Assembly: GCA_963710615.1 (NCBI GenBank)
Contig: CAVQBF010000008.1
Location: 789,878 to 853,877 of the forward strand
Source of the DNA: GCA-2746605 sp963710615
GTDB taxonomy: Bacteria; Bacteroidota; Ignavibacteria; Ignavibacteriales; Melioribacteraceae
Length of the DNA stretch: 64,000 nucleotides
Direction of reading: 5' to 3'
In this document: positions 27,449 to 36,859 of the stretch, in pieces
Numbering within the stretch: position 1 is the first letter of the stretch
Layout of the letters: each line of letters begins with the position of its first letter
Translations under genes and position numbers: made by a program
The notes under the pieces: model-generated
Database searches by the model: none
The model's input: only the letters and a program-made list of their open reading frames with translations
What the model was told of the DNA's origin: nothing

Positions 27449-28980
27449 TGAGAATATTAAAATTACTATTTACTATTGCGGTTTTTACAAACTTCGCCTC
27501 TGCCCAATCATTCTCTGAATTTTTAAATGACCTAAATAATTTGCAGCTTGAAGACAGACAAGTGAAAGTAGATAGTTTTAATCAAGCTAATGATCAATTC
27601 CCGATCACCGAGGATACGCTCGCTCATTTTATTTATATTGGTTCAGGAACCAATGTAAAGGTCGCTGGTGATTTTACAGGTTGGGATCCAACAAACGGAC
27701 CAATGACAAATATTGTTGAAACCAATTTTTGGTATAGAACTGAAACCTTTGATAGTGATGCACGTTTAGATTATAAAATTGTTTACAATTCTAGTATGTG
27801 GATTTTAGATCCTAAAAATCCTTACACAGCTCCTGGCGGTTTTGGGAGTAACTCAGAAATAAGAATGCCTGATTATAATTACCCGGAAGAAATTGACTAT
27901 GACCCAAGTATTCCTCGTGGGACACTAATTTCTTCAACTTTTCAAAGTGAAATACTAGATAATTCTAGATCAATAAAAATTTATTTGCCTCCGGAATATG
28001 AAACATCAATTGAATATTATCCTCTTTTACTATTTCACGACGGACTTGAATATATCTCTTTTGCTAAGACAAATAATATCTTGGATAATTTAATCGCTGA
28101 GAATAAAATTCCCAAAGTGATCGCATTGTTTGTCCCACCGGTTGAACGCAATCCTGAGTATATTGACGCTAAACAAGACAAATTTACTGATGCAATTATT
28201 TCTGAACTAATTCCTTGGACGGAAGGAAATTATCGTGTGAGTGCTTCTCCCTCATCTCGAGTTGTATTGGGATCTTCAGCTGGCGGTAATATTTCACTAT
28301 ACATTGCAATGAAGCATTCAGAAATATTTGGTAAAGTCGCAGCTTTTTCAAGCTATATTGAAAATGATATTATTTCAGCCTTTAGAGACAATACAAATAT
28401 TCCGATCAAAATTTACTTAAATCATGGTAAATATGACCATATTCCGGCTATTCATCAGAGTGTTGATAGCTTTCTCCCTATAATCTCAGGAAAAGAATAT
28501 GATTATTTATATGAACTTTATCCCGAAGGACATAGTTACGGATTCTGGAGAGCGCATATTGACGACGCACTAATTTATTTATTAGATGGAATTACAACTT
28601 CTGCTGAAAATTATAAATCAAAACCAAATGAGATTTATCTTTCACAAAATTATCCCAATCCATTTAATCCAACTACAACAATAAATTATACTATTCCTTC
28701 TTCATCTGTCATTCTGAGCGAAGCGAAGAATCTAAAAGATTTTTCGTCGCAAGCTCCTCAAAATGACAATTATAATATTACACTCAAAGTTTTTGATATA
28801 CTTGGCAGAGAAGTAGCAACCTTAGTAAACCAAAATCAAGAACCGGGAAGGTATTCTATTCATTGGAATGCAGAAAATTTTAGTTCCGGTATTTATTTCT
28901 ACAGATTAATTATTAGTAATGCAGATAACCGTTTAAAATATTATTTTTTTGAAACAAAGAAGATGGTGCTGATAAGATAA
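27448..28980 (+). CDS. Secreted esterase (Fes-like) with CBM48-like domain and T9SS sorting tail
   Basis: This 510-residue protein has a signal peptide (1-20) and an AMPK/CBM48-like E-set domain (FIYIGSGTNVKVAGDFTGWDP). An alpha/beta-hydrolase of the enterochelin-esterase/D type follows: nucleophile elbow GSSAGGNIS, Asp in YLNHGKYDH, His in YPEGHSYGF. The C-terminal type IX sorting domain is QNYPNPFNPTTTINY...DILGREVATLVN...GIYFYRLI. Within that tail, about 22 residues come from an inserted palindromic repeat (28707-28768) that keeps the frame. It probably hydrolyses ester bonds in a glycan or siderophore outside the cell; the substrate is unknown. Confidence 0.85.
   Translation: MRILKLLFTIAVFTNFASAQSFSEFLNDLNNLQLEDRQVKVDSFNQANDQFPITEDTLAHFIYIGSGTNVKVAGDFTGWDPTNGPMTNIVETNFWYRTETFDSDARLDYKIVYNSSMWILDPKNPYTAPGGFGSNSEIRMPDYNYPEEIDYDPSIPRGTLISSTFQSEILDNSRSIKIYLPPEYETSIEYYPLLLFHDGLEYISFAKTNNILDNLIAENKIPKVIALFVPPVERNPEYIDAKQDKFTDAIISELIPWTEGNYRVSASPSSRVVLGSSAGGNISLYIAMKHSEIFGKVAAFSSYIENDIISAFRDNTNIPIKIYLNHGKYDHIPAIHQSVDSFLPIISGKEYDYLYELYPEGHSYGFWRAHIDDALIYLLDGITTSAENYKSKPNEIYLSQNYPNPFNPTTTINYTIPSSSVILSEAKNLKDFSSQAPQNDNYNITLKVFDILGREVATLVNQNQEPGRYSIHWNAENFSSGIYFYRLIISNADNRLKYYFFETKKMVLIR
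28707..28768. repeat. 62-base palindromic repeat (REP/MITE-like) inserted in frame in a coding sequence
   Basis: The terminal inverted repeats are TGTCATTCTGAG (28707-28718) and CTCAAAATGACA (28757-28768), with one mismatch. The inside begins GCGAAGCGAAGAATCT, giving the peptide VILSEAKNL often seen where such repeats enter reading frames. It splits the sorting domain between TINYTIP and the ITLKVFDILG strand. No second copy was noticed in this window. Confidence 0.8.
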
Positions 28981-29061
28981 CGAGAGGAAAACTAATGTTT
29001 CATTTAGAAGATTCACTTTTGGGAATTTAGGATGACTTTACTGATACAATGATTTTTAATT

Positions 29062-29175
29062 TTAATTGTTCTTTGAATAATATTTTTTGTTAAATCTTAC
29101 CATTGTTCTCATTGTAACTATAAAACCAACTGCCAAAAAAATAATCATTGCGGAAATATAAATTATAATTCCCAT
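29062..29175 (-). CDS. Possible small membrane protein (37 residues)
   Basis: This frame runs from ATG 29175 to TAA 29062-29064. It codes for one hydrophobic helix (MGIIIYISAMIIFLAVGFIV) followed by a basic tail (TMRTMVRFNKKYYSKNN). An AAAGG Shine-Dalgarno lies six bases upstream of the ATG, better than most sites in this window. It is the only thing I see in the 334-base gap between the esterase gene and the DUF2459 gene. No homolog is recognised, and a chance frame is possible. Confidence 0.35.
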   Translation of the reverse strand: MGIIIYISAMIIFLAVGFIVTMRTMVRFNKKYYSKNN

Positions 29176-29314
29176 TTTATGCCTTTAATATTTACTTTTA
29201 TCTCCAAATAACAAAAAACTATACTTGAGTCTGTGACTTGAGACAATTATTAATTTTCATCTTCCTCTAATTAGTTTCGTAAAAAATTTTTTGAAGTTTA
29301 ATTAAAATAAAATA

Positions 29315-29938
29315 ATGTTTTTTAGCTACCTGCTTATAAGTGTAATTTTTTCTCTTTTTCAAGAGAAAAGTACTAAATCCATTTACATTGCTAAAAATGA
29401 TTGGCATGTCGGGATTATCTTTAAGATTGATGAACATCTTATCAGCAATATTGATGCAGTAAGTAATTTTAAGTATTACGATTACGTCGATATTGGCTGG
29501 GGTGATGCTGATTTTTATCAAAGCTCCGAGGATTTTGATCTATTCCTTGCTAGTAAGGCGATTTTGTTTCCAACATCAAGTGTGATTAGAGTACAGGGTT
29601 ACGCTTTGCCGGTTGTTCAGATCTTTAAATATCGTGACTATGTTTTTGAGTTAGAGCTTAATGATTTACAATATCAAAAACTATGTGAATTTATAACTAA
29701 ATCTTTTGAACTCGATTCTGCAAATGCTATAATTGTTTCATCTCAAAAATATAATGGCGTGGTAAAATTTTTCTCCTCTGTTCATAAATATCATGTATTT
29801 AACACTTGCAATACTTGGGTCGGAGAAGCACTTGAATTTTCGGGATTTGAAATTAATTCATCAAAAATTATTACTGCAGAACATCTTTATGATGATTTGC
29901 TAAGTATTGGAAAAGTGATTAAACCATTACGGGATTGA
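29315..29938 (+). CDS. DUF2459 domain-containing protein
   Basis: This 207-residue protein has a short N-terminal hydrophobic segment (FFSYLLISVIFSLF). The family landmarks are KNDWHVGIIF, YVDIGWGDADFY, a central Ala/Pro region (ASKAILFPTSSVIRVQGYALP) and the late FNTCNTWVGEALEFSGF. DUF2459 proteins are found near urease or membrane genes in some bacteria and resemble papain-like (NlpC/CNxxW) folds. The conserved Cys-Asn-Thr-Trp and Trp-His support this. No reaction is known. It appears monocistronic. Confidence 0.7.
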   Translation: MFFSYLLISVIFSLFQEKSTKSIYIAKNDWHVGIIFKIDEHLISNIDAVSNFKYYDYVDIGWGDADFYQSSEDFDLFLASKAILFPTSSVIRVQGYALPVVQIFKYRDYVFELELNDLQYQKLCEFITKSFELDSANAIIVSSQKYNGVVKFFSSVHKYHVFNTCNTWVGEALEFSGFEINSSKIITAEHLYDDLLSIGKVIKPLRD

Positions 29939-30061
29939 TCTTATTTATGCTTTAATAATTTTTAAGTTTTTATTTATTCTCAAATTTTGCAGAATCTTTG
30001 TAAATAATTATTTTAAAGCTAAGTTTAGAAGCAATAAAATTTATAATAGAAATTGAGTTAA

Positions 30062-30319
30062 ATGTTAATTGCGCTTTTTCAAATATTAGGAAATAAGTTA
30101 ACCTCTTCCGATTATTGGATCATGGGTGGAATTCAGTTTTTCCTGTTTATTACTTTTTTGTTGATGATTGGATACATTTGCAAATTGGTAAAAGAAAAAG
30201 ACCCTGAAAAATCAGTAAAAAAATCTTGTATTCTGGTTTGGTTTTTGTCAGCAATAGCATGGTTTATTATTGCTCAAATAGTTTGGATAATCACATCAAT
30301 CCAATTTTCAAGCAGTTAA
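30062..30319 (+). CDS. Small hypothetical membrane protein
   Basis: This 85-residue protein has about two membrane helices (MGGIQFFLFITFLLMIGYICKLV and SCILVWFLSAIAWFIIAQIVWIIT) separated by a basic-acidic loop (KEKDPEKSVKK). No family is recognised. Its stop lies two bases from the stop of the opposite-strand lipoprotein gene. The 123 bases upstream hold no other gene. Confidence 0.55.
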   Translation: MLIALFQILGNKLTSSDYWIMGGIQFFLFITFLLMIGYICKLVKEKDPEKSVKKSCILVWFLSAIAWFIIAQIVWIITSIQFSSS

Positions 30320-30321
30320 TT

Positions 30322-30669
30322 TTAAGGTAAGTCTCCATTAAGATCAAGCGAAGTAAGTTTTATTGCTTTAGATCTTTTTGGCTCAGGTAAAACCCCACAA
30401 TAATACTCAATATCATATAGCAGATCAATATATTGAACCGTTACACTAAGCGGTTCGTTTATTTTAAAGGCAGGTGGAATTATGTTTTCATTTTCCGGCT
30501 TATATTCAATACTATCGATTTCTACAAAAAATCCACATCCGTCAACTTCATAATCTCCGGTCCAAATTAATTTTGCGTTATTTACATAAATAACTTCATT
30601 GCCTTGGTCGCAAGAATTAGAAGATATTAAAATGAACAACAGTAAAACTAAACTTCTAAAATATTTCAT
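30322..30669 (-). CDS. Hypothetical lipoprotein
   Basis: This 115-residue protein has a clear lipoprotein signal (YFRSLVLLLFILISSNSC, lipid Cys at 20). A short beta-rich domain follows (NAKLIWTGDYEVDGCGFFVEID), with two further cysteines (CGFF, YYCGVLP) that could form a disulfide. No known family was recognised. It faces the small membrane gene and diverges from the M16 peptidase gene. Confidence 0.6.
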   Translation of the reverse strand: MKYFRSLVLLLFILISSNSCDQGNEVIYVNNAKLIWTGDYEVDGCGFFVEIDSIEYKPENENIIPPAFKINEPLSVTVQYIDLLYDIEYYCGVLPEPKRSKAIKLTSLDLNGDLP

Positions 30670-30822
30670 GATAAAACTAATTTTTGTTATGATTCGTTAT
30701 TAATTAAATTTTAGAAAGTCAAACAACGACCCAATTTGCCGTATCCTTAAGTTAGTAAAGAAAAAGAACTTTTATTAAGTTAAGGAATTATAATATAATT
30801 ATTATCCGGAGTAAAACCATTT

Positions 30823-33402
30823 ATGAAATTAAATAAAATAAGATTATTACTGTCAATAATTATCGTAATTCTTTTTTCAACCTTAAGTGTTGGCCAAGAT
30901 AATTTAACTCCTTTACCTGAAGGAGTTTCTATCTATCTTTTAGATAATGGTATCGAAGTTATGTTAATTGAAAAACCTTCTTTGCCAATGGTTGGAGTTA
31001 ACACTGTTGTAAAGGTCGGATCCGCCTATGAAAATTTTGCTACCAGCGGTATGAGTCATATGCTGGAACATCTCCTTTTTAATGGCACAACAACTATGAC
31101 TCAAAAAGAATTATATGATTCAACTGATATAATTGGCGGATATAATAATGCAAATACTGCAGAATACTATACAAACTTTATGATGGTCACTCCAGCAGAA
31201 AATATCGTCGAAGGAATAAAGTTGCAATCAGCAATGTTGTTTGATTCAGTAATTCCGGAGGAAAAATTTGAAAAAGAAAAAGGAATTGTGCTGGAAGAAA
31301 TTGCAAAAAGTTTAGGAAAAAGCAGTGAGCAAATTGATAGGAATATTCTTTCAGTAATTTATGAGGGTCACGCCCTTTCTCTTCCTACACTAGGAACTTA
31401 TACAACAATAGAAAATATGAATAGAGATGCTGTTTACAATTTTTATAAAAATTACTATGTTCCTAATAATATGATCATAAGTGTGATTGGTAATTTTAAT
31501 TCATCTGAAATGCTGCAAAATATTAAAGACATTTATGGTAAGGTAAAGCCCGGTGTTGTTAATTATCCTATTAACAGTAAGTTTAAATCGGGATTTGAAA
31601 ACTTTACTCACTCAAATTACAATAATGCAATTCATCGATTTTACAATGGAGAAAATACTCAGCTTCAGTTATTTTTTGAAATTAGTCAGCCTGAAAATTT
31701 AGAATTTTTTGAACTTGTGCAACTTGTTTTAGATAATAAGAAAGATAGTATTAAGGCTGAATTGAATAAATTGTATCCTGATCAAATTGAAGGCCTTGAA
31801 TTTACGACAAGACAATTTCCAGTAAAAAACTATTTACAAACAACCCTTATTTTGAAAGATGATAAAAATATTAAACCAATTAGAAGTCAACTTCAAGATA
31901 TACTATTCAATATCAATTTTACAATTCCTAAAGAAACTATAGAAACCGAATCAATTAAAGCAAGAACAAGATTTTTGCAAAACACCGAAAAGCCTCATAT
32001 GTTCGGCATTTATAATGCCGGATTGTTTGCAGAGTATGGAATTGAACAAATACTTACTTCATATTCGGGTAAGGGGTTTATTTCAGCATCAAAGGACTTA
32101 AAAGATTTTTCACTCCAAAAAGATTATATTACTATTGTTCAACATCCCCAAGAAAAAAGCAATGAACAGGCTGAGCCTGAAGAAAGTATGGTAAAGGTCT
32201 TTGAAAGTAAAGAGGGAAAAGCAACCATAATTGCCAAACAAAGCAAAGGAAGCGACCTTCTTGCTATTCATTATTTGCTAAAAAACAAAGCCCTATACGA
32301 AACTGAATTTGGAAAGGACGCCGCAAAGATTTGGCATGATGCTTTTGGTAAAAGAATGGAAAATCCTGAAATACAAAAAATAAGTGCTAAATATGGGTTT
32401 ACTTTTACCGTAAACGACAATCCTTTTATTCCAATGGATAATGTTTATTTAAGTCCAGAGTTTGGCTACATAAGAGCAGAAGGCCTGGCAGATAATATTA
32501 GTGCTGCTGTTGATTTTTTAAACGGGCAGATGCTTTCGTTTGTTCCAACAAGAGAAGAATTTGAACATGCGAGCGGAAAATCTAAAATGCCTTCGATGAT
32601 GGGGCATGGTAACATGGCAAATAAAATATTTGAATCGAAATTGGAATCGGTTCTTTATGAAGAGGAAAAGTTTTCGCCGGAAAAAGAATTAACTTACGAA
32701 AGTTTAATTGAATTTGGAAAAGTTTACTTTACTCCTTCAAATATGATAATCTCTGTTGTTTCCCCGGCCTTGCCCGTTGAGATTGACAAGTATTTTGATG
32801 AATTTAAAGGTGAAATTTCAGCCCCAAATAATGAACTAGGTTTTATCAAGAAATTTAAAGGTGTTTCTGTGCCAATAAAGGTCGATATTGACGGCGGTGG
32901 TGAACAATCATATTTATACTATGGATTTCAAAAAAATATTGACGAGAATGATAAAGCCGCTTTAAAAGTATTATCATTACTACTCTCTGATCATATTATC
33001 TTTGATATTCGTGAAAAACAAGGACTGGCTTACCGTATGTCCGCTGGAATTGATATAATTGAAGACAAGGCAATGTTTTACATTAACATGGGGACAAGAC
33101 CCGAAAATGTTGAAACTATTATTCCTCAATTTCCAGAATTTTTTACAAAAGATTTTACAAACAATATCACTGAGTCTTCTGTAAAAAGGTCCGTCAATAT
33201 GTACCTTGGTAGAATGATGTTCCGACGGCTTTCTAGCATAAACCAGGCTTATTATTTAGGTCACTCAAAGTATTTTTATAATGATGTTAATCACGACTCC
33301 AAAATACTTGAAGCAATTAAAACCGTAACAACGCAAGACGTAATAAAAGTAATTAATAAATATTTGGAAATTAAAGATCCAGTTGAAGTTTATGTTAAAT
33401 GA
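30823..33402 (+). CDS. M16-family zinc metallopeptidase (insulinase/pitrilysin type), exported
   Basis: This 859-residue protein has a signal peptide (1-24) and two M16 halves. The catalytic inverted zinc motif is H79-M-L-E82-H83, with the downstream glutamate in FEKEKGIVLEEI. The second half ends with REKQGLAYRMSAG, the conserved Arg/Tyr region of M16 C-domains. It should degrade peptides in the periplasm. A GGAG site lies 13 bases before the ATG. It is followed 88 bases later by a second large exported peptidase. Confidence 0.92.
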   Translation: MKLNKIRLLLSIIIVILFSTLSVGQDNLTPLPEGVSIYLLDNGIEVMLIEKPSLPMVGVNTVVKVGSAYENFATSGMSHMLEHLLFNGTTTMTQKELYDSTDIIGGYNNANTAEYYTNFMMVTPAENIVEGIKLQSAMLFDSVIPEEKFEKEKGIVLEEIAKSLGKSSEQIDRNILSVIYEGHALSLPTLGTYTTIENMNRDAVYNFYKNYYVPNNMIISVIGNFNSSEMLQNIKDIYGKVKPGVVNYPINSKFKSGFENFTHSNYNNAIHRFYNGENTQLQLFFEISQPENLEFFELVQLVLDNKKDSIKAELNKLYPDQIEGLEFTTRQFPVKNYLQTTLILKDDKNIKPIRSQLQDILFNINFTIPKETIETESIKARTRFLQNTEKPHMFGIYNAGLFAEYGIEQILTSYSGKGFISASKDLKDFSLQKDYITIVQHPQEKSNEQAEPEESMVKVFESKEGKATIIAKQSKGSDLLAIHYLLKNKALYETEFGKDAAKIWHDAFGKRMENPEIQKISAKYGFTFTVNDNPFIPMDNVYLSPEFGYIRAEGLADNISAAVDFLNGQMLSFVPTREEFEHASGKSKMPSMMGHGNMANKIFESKLESVLYEEEKFSPEKELTYESLIEFGKVYFTPSNMIISVVSPALPVEIDKYFDEFKGEISAPNNELGFIKKFKGVSVPIKVDIDGGGEQSYLYYGFQKNIDENDKAALKVLSLLLSDHIIFDIREKQGLAYRMSAGIDIIEDKAMFYINMGTRPENVETIIPQFPEFFTKDFTNNITESSVKRSVNMYLGRMMFRRLSSINQAYYLGHSKYFYNDVNHDSKILEAIKTVTTQDVIKVINKYLEIKDPVEVYVK

Positions 33403-33490
33403 CTCAAAGATTAAACGATTTTTACATTATTTAAGATTATTACTTTTATTGAATCTTAATTGAATATTTATAGGGAAGGAAACAGAAATT

Positions 33491-36400
33491 ATGAAAAAAT
33501 TATTTTTATCTTTTTTCTTTTTAACTTTTGCAATTTTTGCTCAAAGTACAAATATACATCATGAGCTTAATGTTAAAATAATACCACAACAATCTTTTAT
33601 TGAGGTAGTTGATGATGTAACGGTCAATTCGAGAATATTAGGTGATCGTTTTTCATTTACTTTAAATGAAGCTTTTAATGTTGAATTACTTACCGAGGGA
33701 TTAAATGTTGAACTGACAAAAAAATCCTTCCCTGCTAAAGACATCGGAATGGATAGAGATGATGCGGAATCAGAAATAAAATTACTCTTAAATAAATTTA
33801 CAATAAGTGGTATCGATAAAAATAATGACCTTAATTTTCAATTAAAATATTTTGGAACAATAAATTCTCCAATTGAACAGAGTGAAGAAAATTATCAACG
33901 AGGATTTAGTGAATCACCTGGAATAATTAGTGCTTTGGGTGTATATCTTGCTGGATCAACATATTGGATACCAACAGTTGAAGATCAGATGGTTAGTTTT
34001 AACTTAACAACAGAACTTCCCTCTCTTTGGCGAACAGTTTCACAAGGCGAGAGAATTCGAGATGATGTGCTTGACGAGACACATGTTGATACTTGGAAAT
34101 CACTAACACCACAAGAAGAAGTATTTTTAATTGCTGCAAAGTTTAATGAGTATAAATATGCTGCCGGAGCCGTTGATGCTTTTGCATTTTTAAGAACTCC
34201 TGATGAAGCTCTTGCAAATAAGTATCTTGAAACAACTGCTCAGTATTTAGAAATGTACAGACAATTGGTTGGACCATACCCATATACAAAATTTGCATTA
34301 GTCGAAAACTTTTGGGAAACCGGGTATGGAATGCCCTCCTTTACCTTGCTAGGGGAAAAGATTATCCGTTTTCCGTTTATTCTTCATTCATCATATCCAC
34401 ATGAGCTTCTTCATAATTGGTGGGGCAATAGCGTTTATGTCGATTTTGAAACTGGAAATTGGTGTGAGGGTTTAACAGCTTATATGGCTGATCATTTAAT
34501 TAAAGAACAACGAGGACAAGCTGAAGAATATAGAAGAACAACACTTCAAAAATTTACAGATTATGTAAATGAACAAAATGATTTTCCATTAAACAAGTTT
34601 TTGTCCAGATTTGATGGTGCAAGCGAGGCAATCGGTTATGGTAAATCACTTATGTTTTTTCATATGCTCAGAATGAAATTTGGAGATGATGTTTTCAAAA
34701 AAGCTTTTCAAACTTTCAATAGAGGATATAAGTTTAAGAACGCTTCTTTCGATGATATTAAAAAAATATTCGAAGAGGAAACCGGAGAAAATTTATCTTG
34801 GTTTTTTGATCAATGGATTAGCCGAACAGGTGCGCCAACATTGAATCTAACTGATGTCAAAGTCGAAAAGGTTGGAAATAAATTTGAGCTGAACTTTAGA
34901 GTTGAGCAAATACAGAAAGAGGACCCCTTTATTATTGATCTTCCAGTTTCTATTATCGACAACAAGACAACACACAGAAAGGTATTTCTTATTAGTAAGA
35001 GAAGTGAAAAAATTGCACTAACTCTTGATAATGAACCTCTTAAAATCTTAGTCGATCCGCAATTTGACGTTTTTAGAAGATTAGATACTCGTGAAATTCC
35101 ACCAGCTTTTACAAAAGCATACGGCGATGAGAAATCAATAATTATCTTGCCAAACGAATCAGATAAAAATATTGCTCAATATAAAGAATTTGCTGATGGT
35201 TGGATAAAGGGAAAAGAAGATCAATTTGAAATTGTGCGTGAGGAAGATATTTCTGAACTACCGAGTTATAGCACGGTTTGGCTTCTTGGCAAAGATAATA
35301 AATTTTTATCCGGAATTAATAAATCTTTAGAAAACTATAATTCGGCCTTTGGTATTGATTCTATTAGCTTAAACGGAAAATCCTTTGCAACTATTAATAA
35401 CAGTTTTTTTGTTGCTGTTAATCACCCGCAAAATATTGAATATGCCGTTTTGGCTTTGGTGATAGAAAATGACAACGCTGTACCAGGACTTTTGAGAAAA
35501 CTTCCTCATTATGGTAAATATAGCTACTTAGCATTTGAAGGAGAAGAACCGACAAATATTGAAAAGGGTCAATGGGCAGTTATAGGTTCACCATTAGTTA
35601 ATGCATTAAATCAAAACGCAGTTGGAGTTGAGCCCAGTTTTAAAAATCGAGAAGCTCTTGCCAATTTAGCTCCAGTATTCTCCTCTAAAAGAATGATGGA
35701 GCATATAAATTATTTAGCTTCTGATGAAATGAATGGACGTGAACTAGGTTCTCCTGAGCTGGATAAAACCGCTGATTTCATTGCTGCAAAATTTGAAGAA
35801 TACGGTTTATTGCATGGTAGCGACAAGGACAGCTATTTTCAAACATTCGAAAAAGCATTTCACGGAAAAGGTAATTTAACAGTTAAAAATGTAATTGGCA
35901 TTATACCGGGCACAAATGAAAAATTAGAAGAAGCTGTTGTAATTTCTGCTCATTATGATCATCTCGGCTTAGGATGGCCAGATGTAAGAAAAGGAAATGA
36001 AGGAAAGATACATAATGGCGCAGACGATAATGCCAGCGGTGTTTCTGTAATGCTTGAATTGGCTAAGTCATTAGGTAAATCTTTTAAACCTTCGCGAACT
36101 ATTATATTTGCTGCTTTCAGTGGCGAAGAAGCTGGATTGGTTGGCTCAAAATATTTTGTTGAAAATTATAAAAAATATCCTTCTAACAAAATTCTTGCAA
36201 ACTTAAATTTTGATACGGTCGGACGGCTCTTTGAAAATAAGTTAATGGTCTTAAATAGCAATACTGCCCGAGAATGGAAATTTATTTTTATGGGTACTGA
36301 ATATACAACAGGTATTCCAACCGAACTTATTACACAAGATTTGGATGCAAGCGATCAAGTTTCTTTTATAAAAAAAGGCATCCCTGCAATACAATTTTTT

Positions 36401-36859
36401 AGCGGACCCAATGAAGATTATCATAAGCCTGAAGACACAGTCGAGAAAATTGACCCGGAAGGATTAGTAAAAGTTGCGGCTGTTGCTAAAGAGGTTATAC
36501 AATATTTAGCTGACCGAGAAGAGGCAATGCCTTTTACTGGAACTATTGGTGAAGAAGAAAAATCATTGTCCGGCAATGAGGCTTCAAATCAAGGGAGAAA
36601 AGTATCAACTGGAATGATGCCCGATTTTGCATATTCTGGAGACGGCGTAAAAGTTGGTGCTGTTTCTGATGATTCTCCTGGAAGCAAGGCGGGATTGATG
36701 AAAAACGATATTATTAAAAAGCTGGATGGAACTGAAATAACATCACTTAAACAATATTCTGATCTTCTAAAAACTCATAAACCAGGGGATGAGATTACTC
36801 TTGAAATTGAAAGGGACGGTGAAGTTAAATATCTTAAGTTAATTTTAGCAGAAAGATAA
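33491..36859 (+). CDS. Exported multi-domain peptidase: M1-like + M28 + PDZ fusion
   Basis: This 1122-residue protein has a signal peptide (1-18). An M1 gluzincin domain carries H304-E-L-L-H308 and Glu326 (NWCEGLTAY). The spacing HExxH-17-E is one shorter than in PepN, and the exopeptidase GAMEN motif is replaced by GYGMPSFT. An M28 domain follows at about 735-1015, with its zinc ligands visible: His821 (SAHYDHLG), Asp845 (NGADDNASG), Glu879-Glu880 (SGEEAGL), NFDTVG and YHKPEDT. A C-terminal PDZ domain (about 1040-1122) has VGAVSDDSPGSKAGLMKNDIIKKLDG. M1 and M28 are normally separate enzymes; here two catalytic sites and a peptide-binding module share one chain. Confidence 0.9.
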   Translation: MKKLFLSFFFLTFAIFAQSTNIHHELNVKIIPQQSFIEVVDDVTVNSRILGDRFSFTLNEAFNVELLTEGLNVELTKKSFPAKDIGMDRDDAESEIKLLLNKFTISGIDKNNDLNFQLKYFGTINSPIEQSEENYQRGFSESPGIISALGVYLAGSTYWIPTVEDQMVSFNLTTELPSLWRTVSQGERIRDDVLDETHVDTWKSLTPQEEVFLIAAKFNEYKYAAGAVDAFAFLRTPDEALANKYLETTAQYLEMYRQLVGPYPYTKFALVENFWETGYGMPSFTLLGEKIIRFPFILHSSYPHELLHNWWGNSVYVDFETGNWCEGLTAYMADHLIKEQRGQAEEYRRTTLQKFTDYVNEQNDFPLNKFLSRFDGASEAIGYGKSLMFFHMLRMKFGDDVFKKAFQTFNRGYKFKNASFDDIKKIFEEETGENLSWFFDQWISRTGAPTLNLTDVKVEKVGNKFELNFRVEQIQKEDPFIIDLPVSIIDNKTTHRKVFLISKRSEKIALTLDNEPLKILVDPQFDVFRRLDTREIPPAFTKAYGDEKSIIILPNESDKNIAQYKEFADGWIKGKEDQFEIVREEDISELPSYSTVWLLGKDNKFLSGINKSLENYNSAFGIDSISLNGKSFATINNSFFVAVNHPQNIEYAVLALVIENDNAVPGLLRKLPHYGKYSYLAFEGEEPTNIEKGQWAVIGSPLVNALNQNAVGVEPSFKNREALANLAPVFSSKRMMEHINYLASDEMNGRELGSPELDKTADFIAAKFEEYGLLHGSDKDSYFQTFEKAFHGKGNLTVKNVIGIIPGTNEKLEEAVVISAHYDHLGLGWPDVRKGNEGKIHNGADDNASGVSVMLELAKSLGKSFKPSRTIIFAAFSGEEAGLVGSKYFVENYKKYPSNKILANLNFDTVGRLFENKLMVLNSNTAREWKFIFMGTEYTTGIPTELITQDLDASDQVSFIKKGIPAIQFFSGPNEDYHKPEDTVEKIDPEGLVKVAAVAKEVIQYLADREEAMPFTGTIGEEEKSLSGNEASNQGRKVSTGMMPDFAYSGDGVKVGAVSDDSPGSKAGLMKNDIIKKLDGTEITSLKQYSDLLKTHKPGDEITLEIERDGEVKYLKLILAER

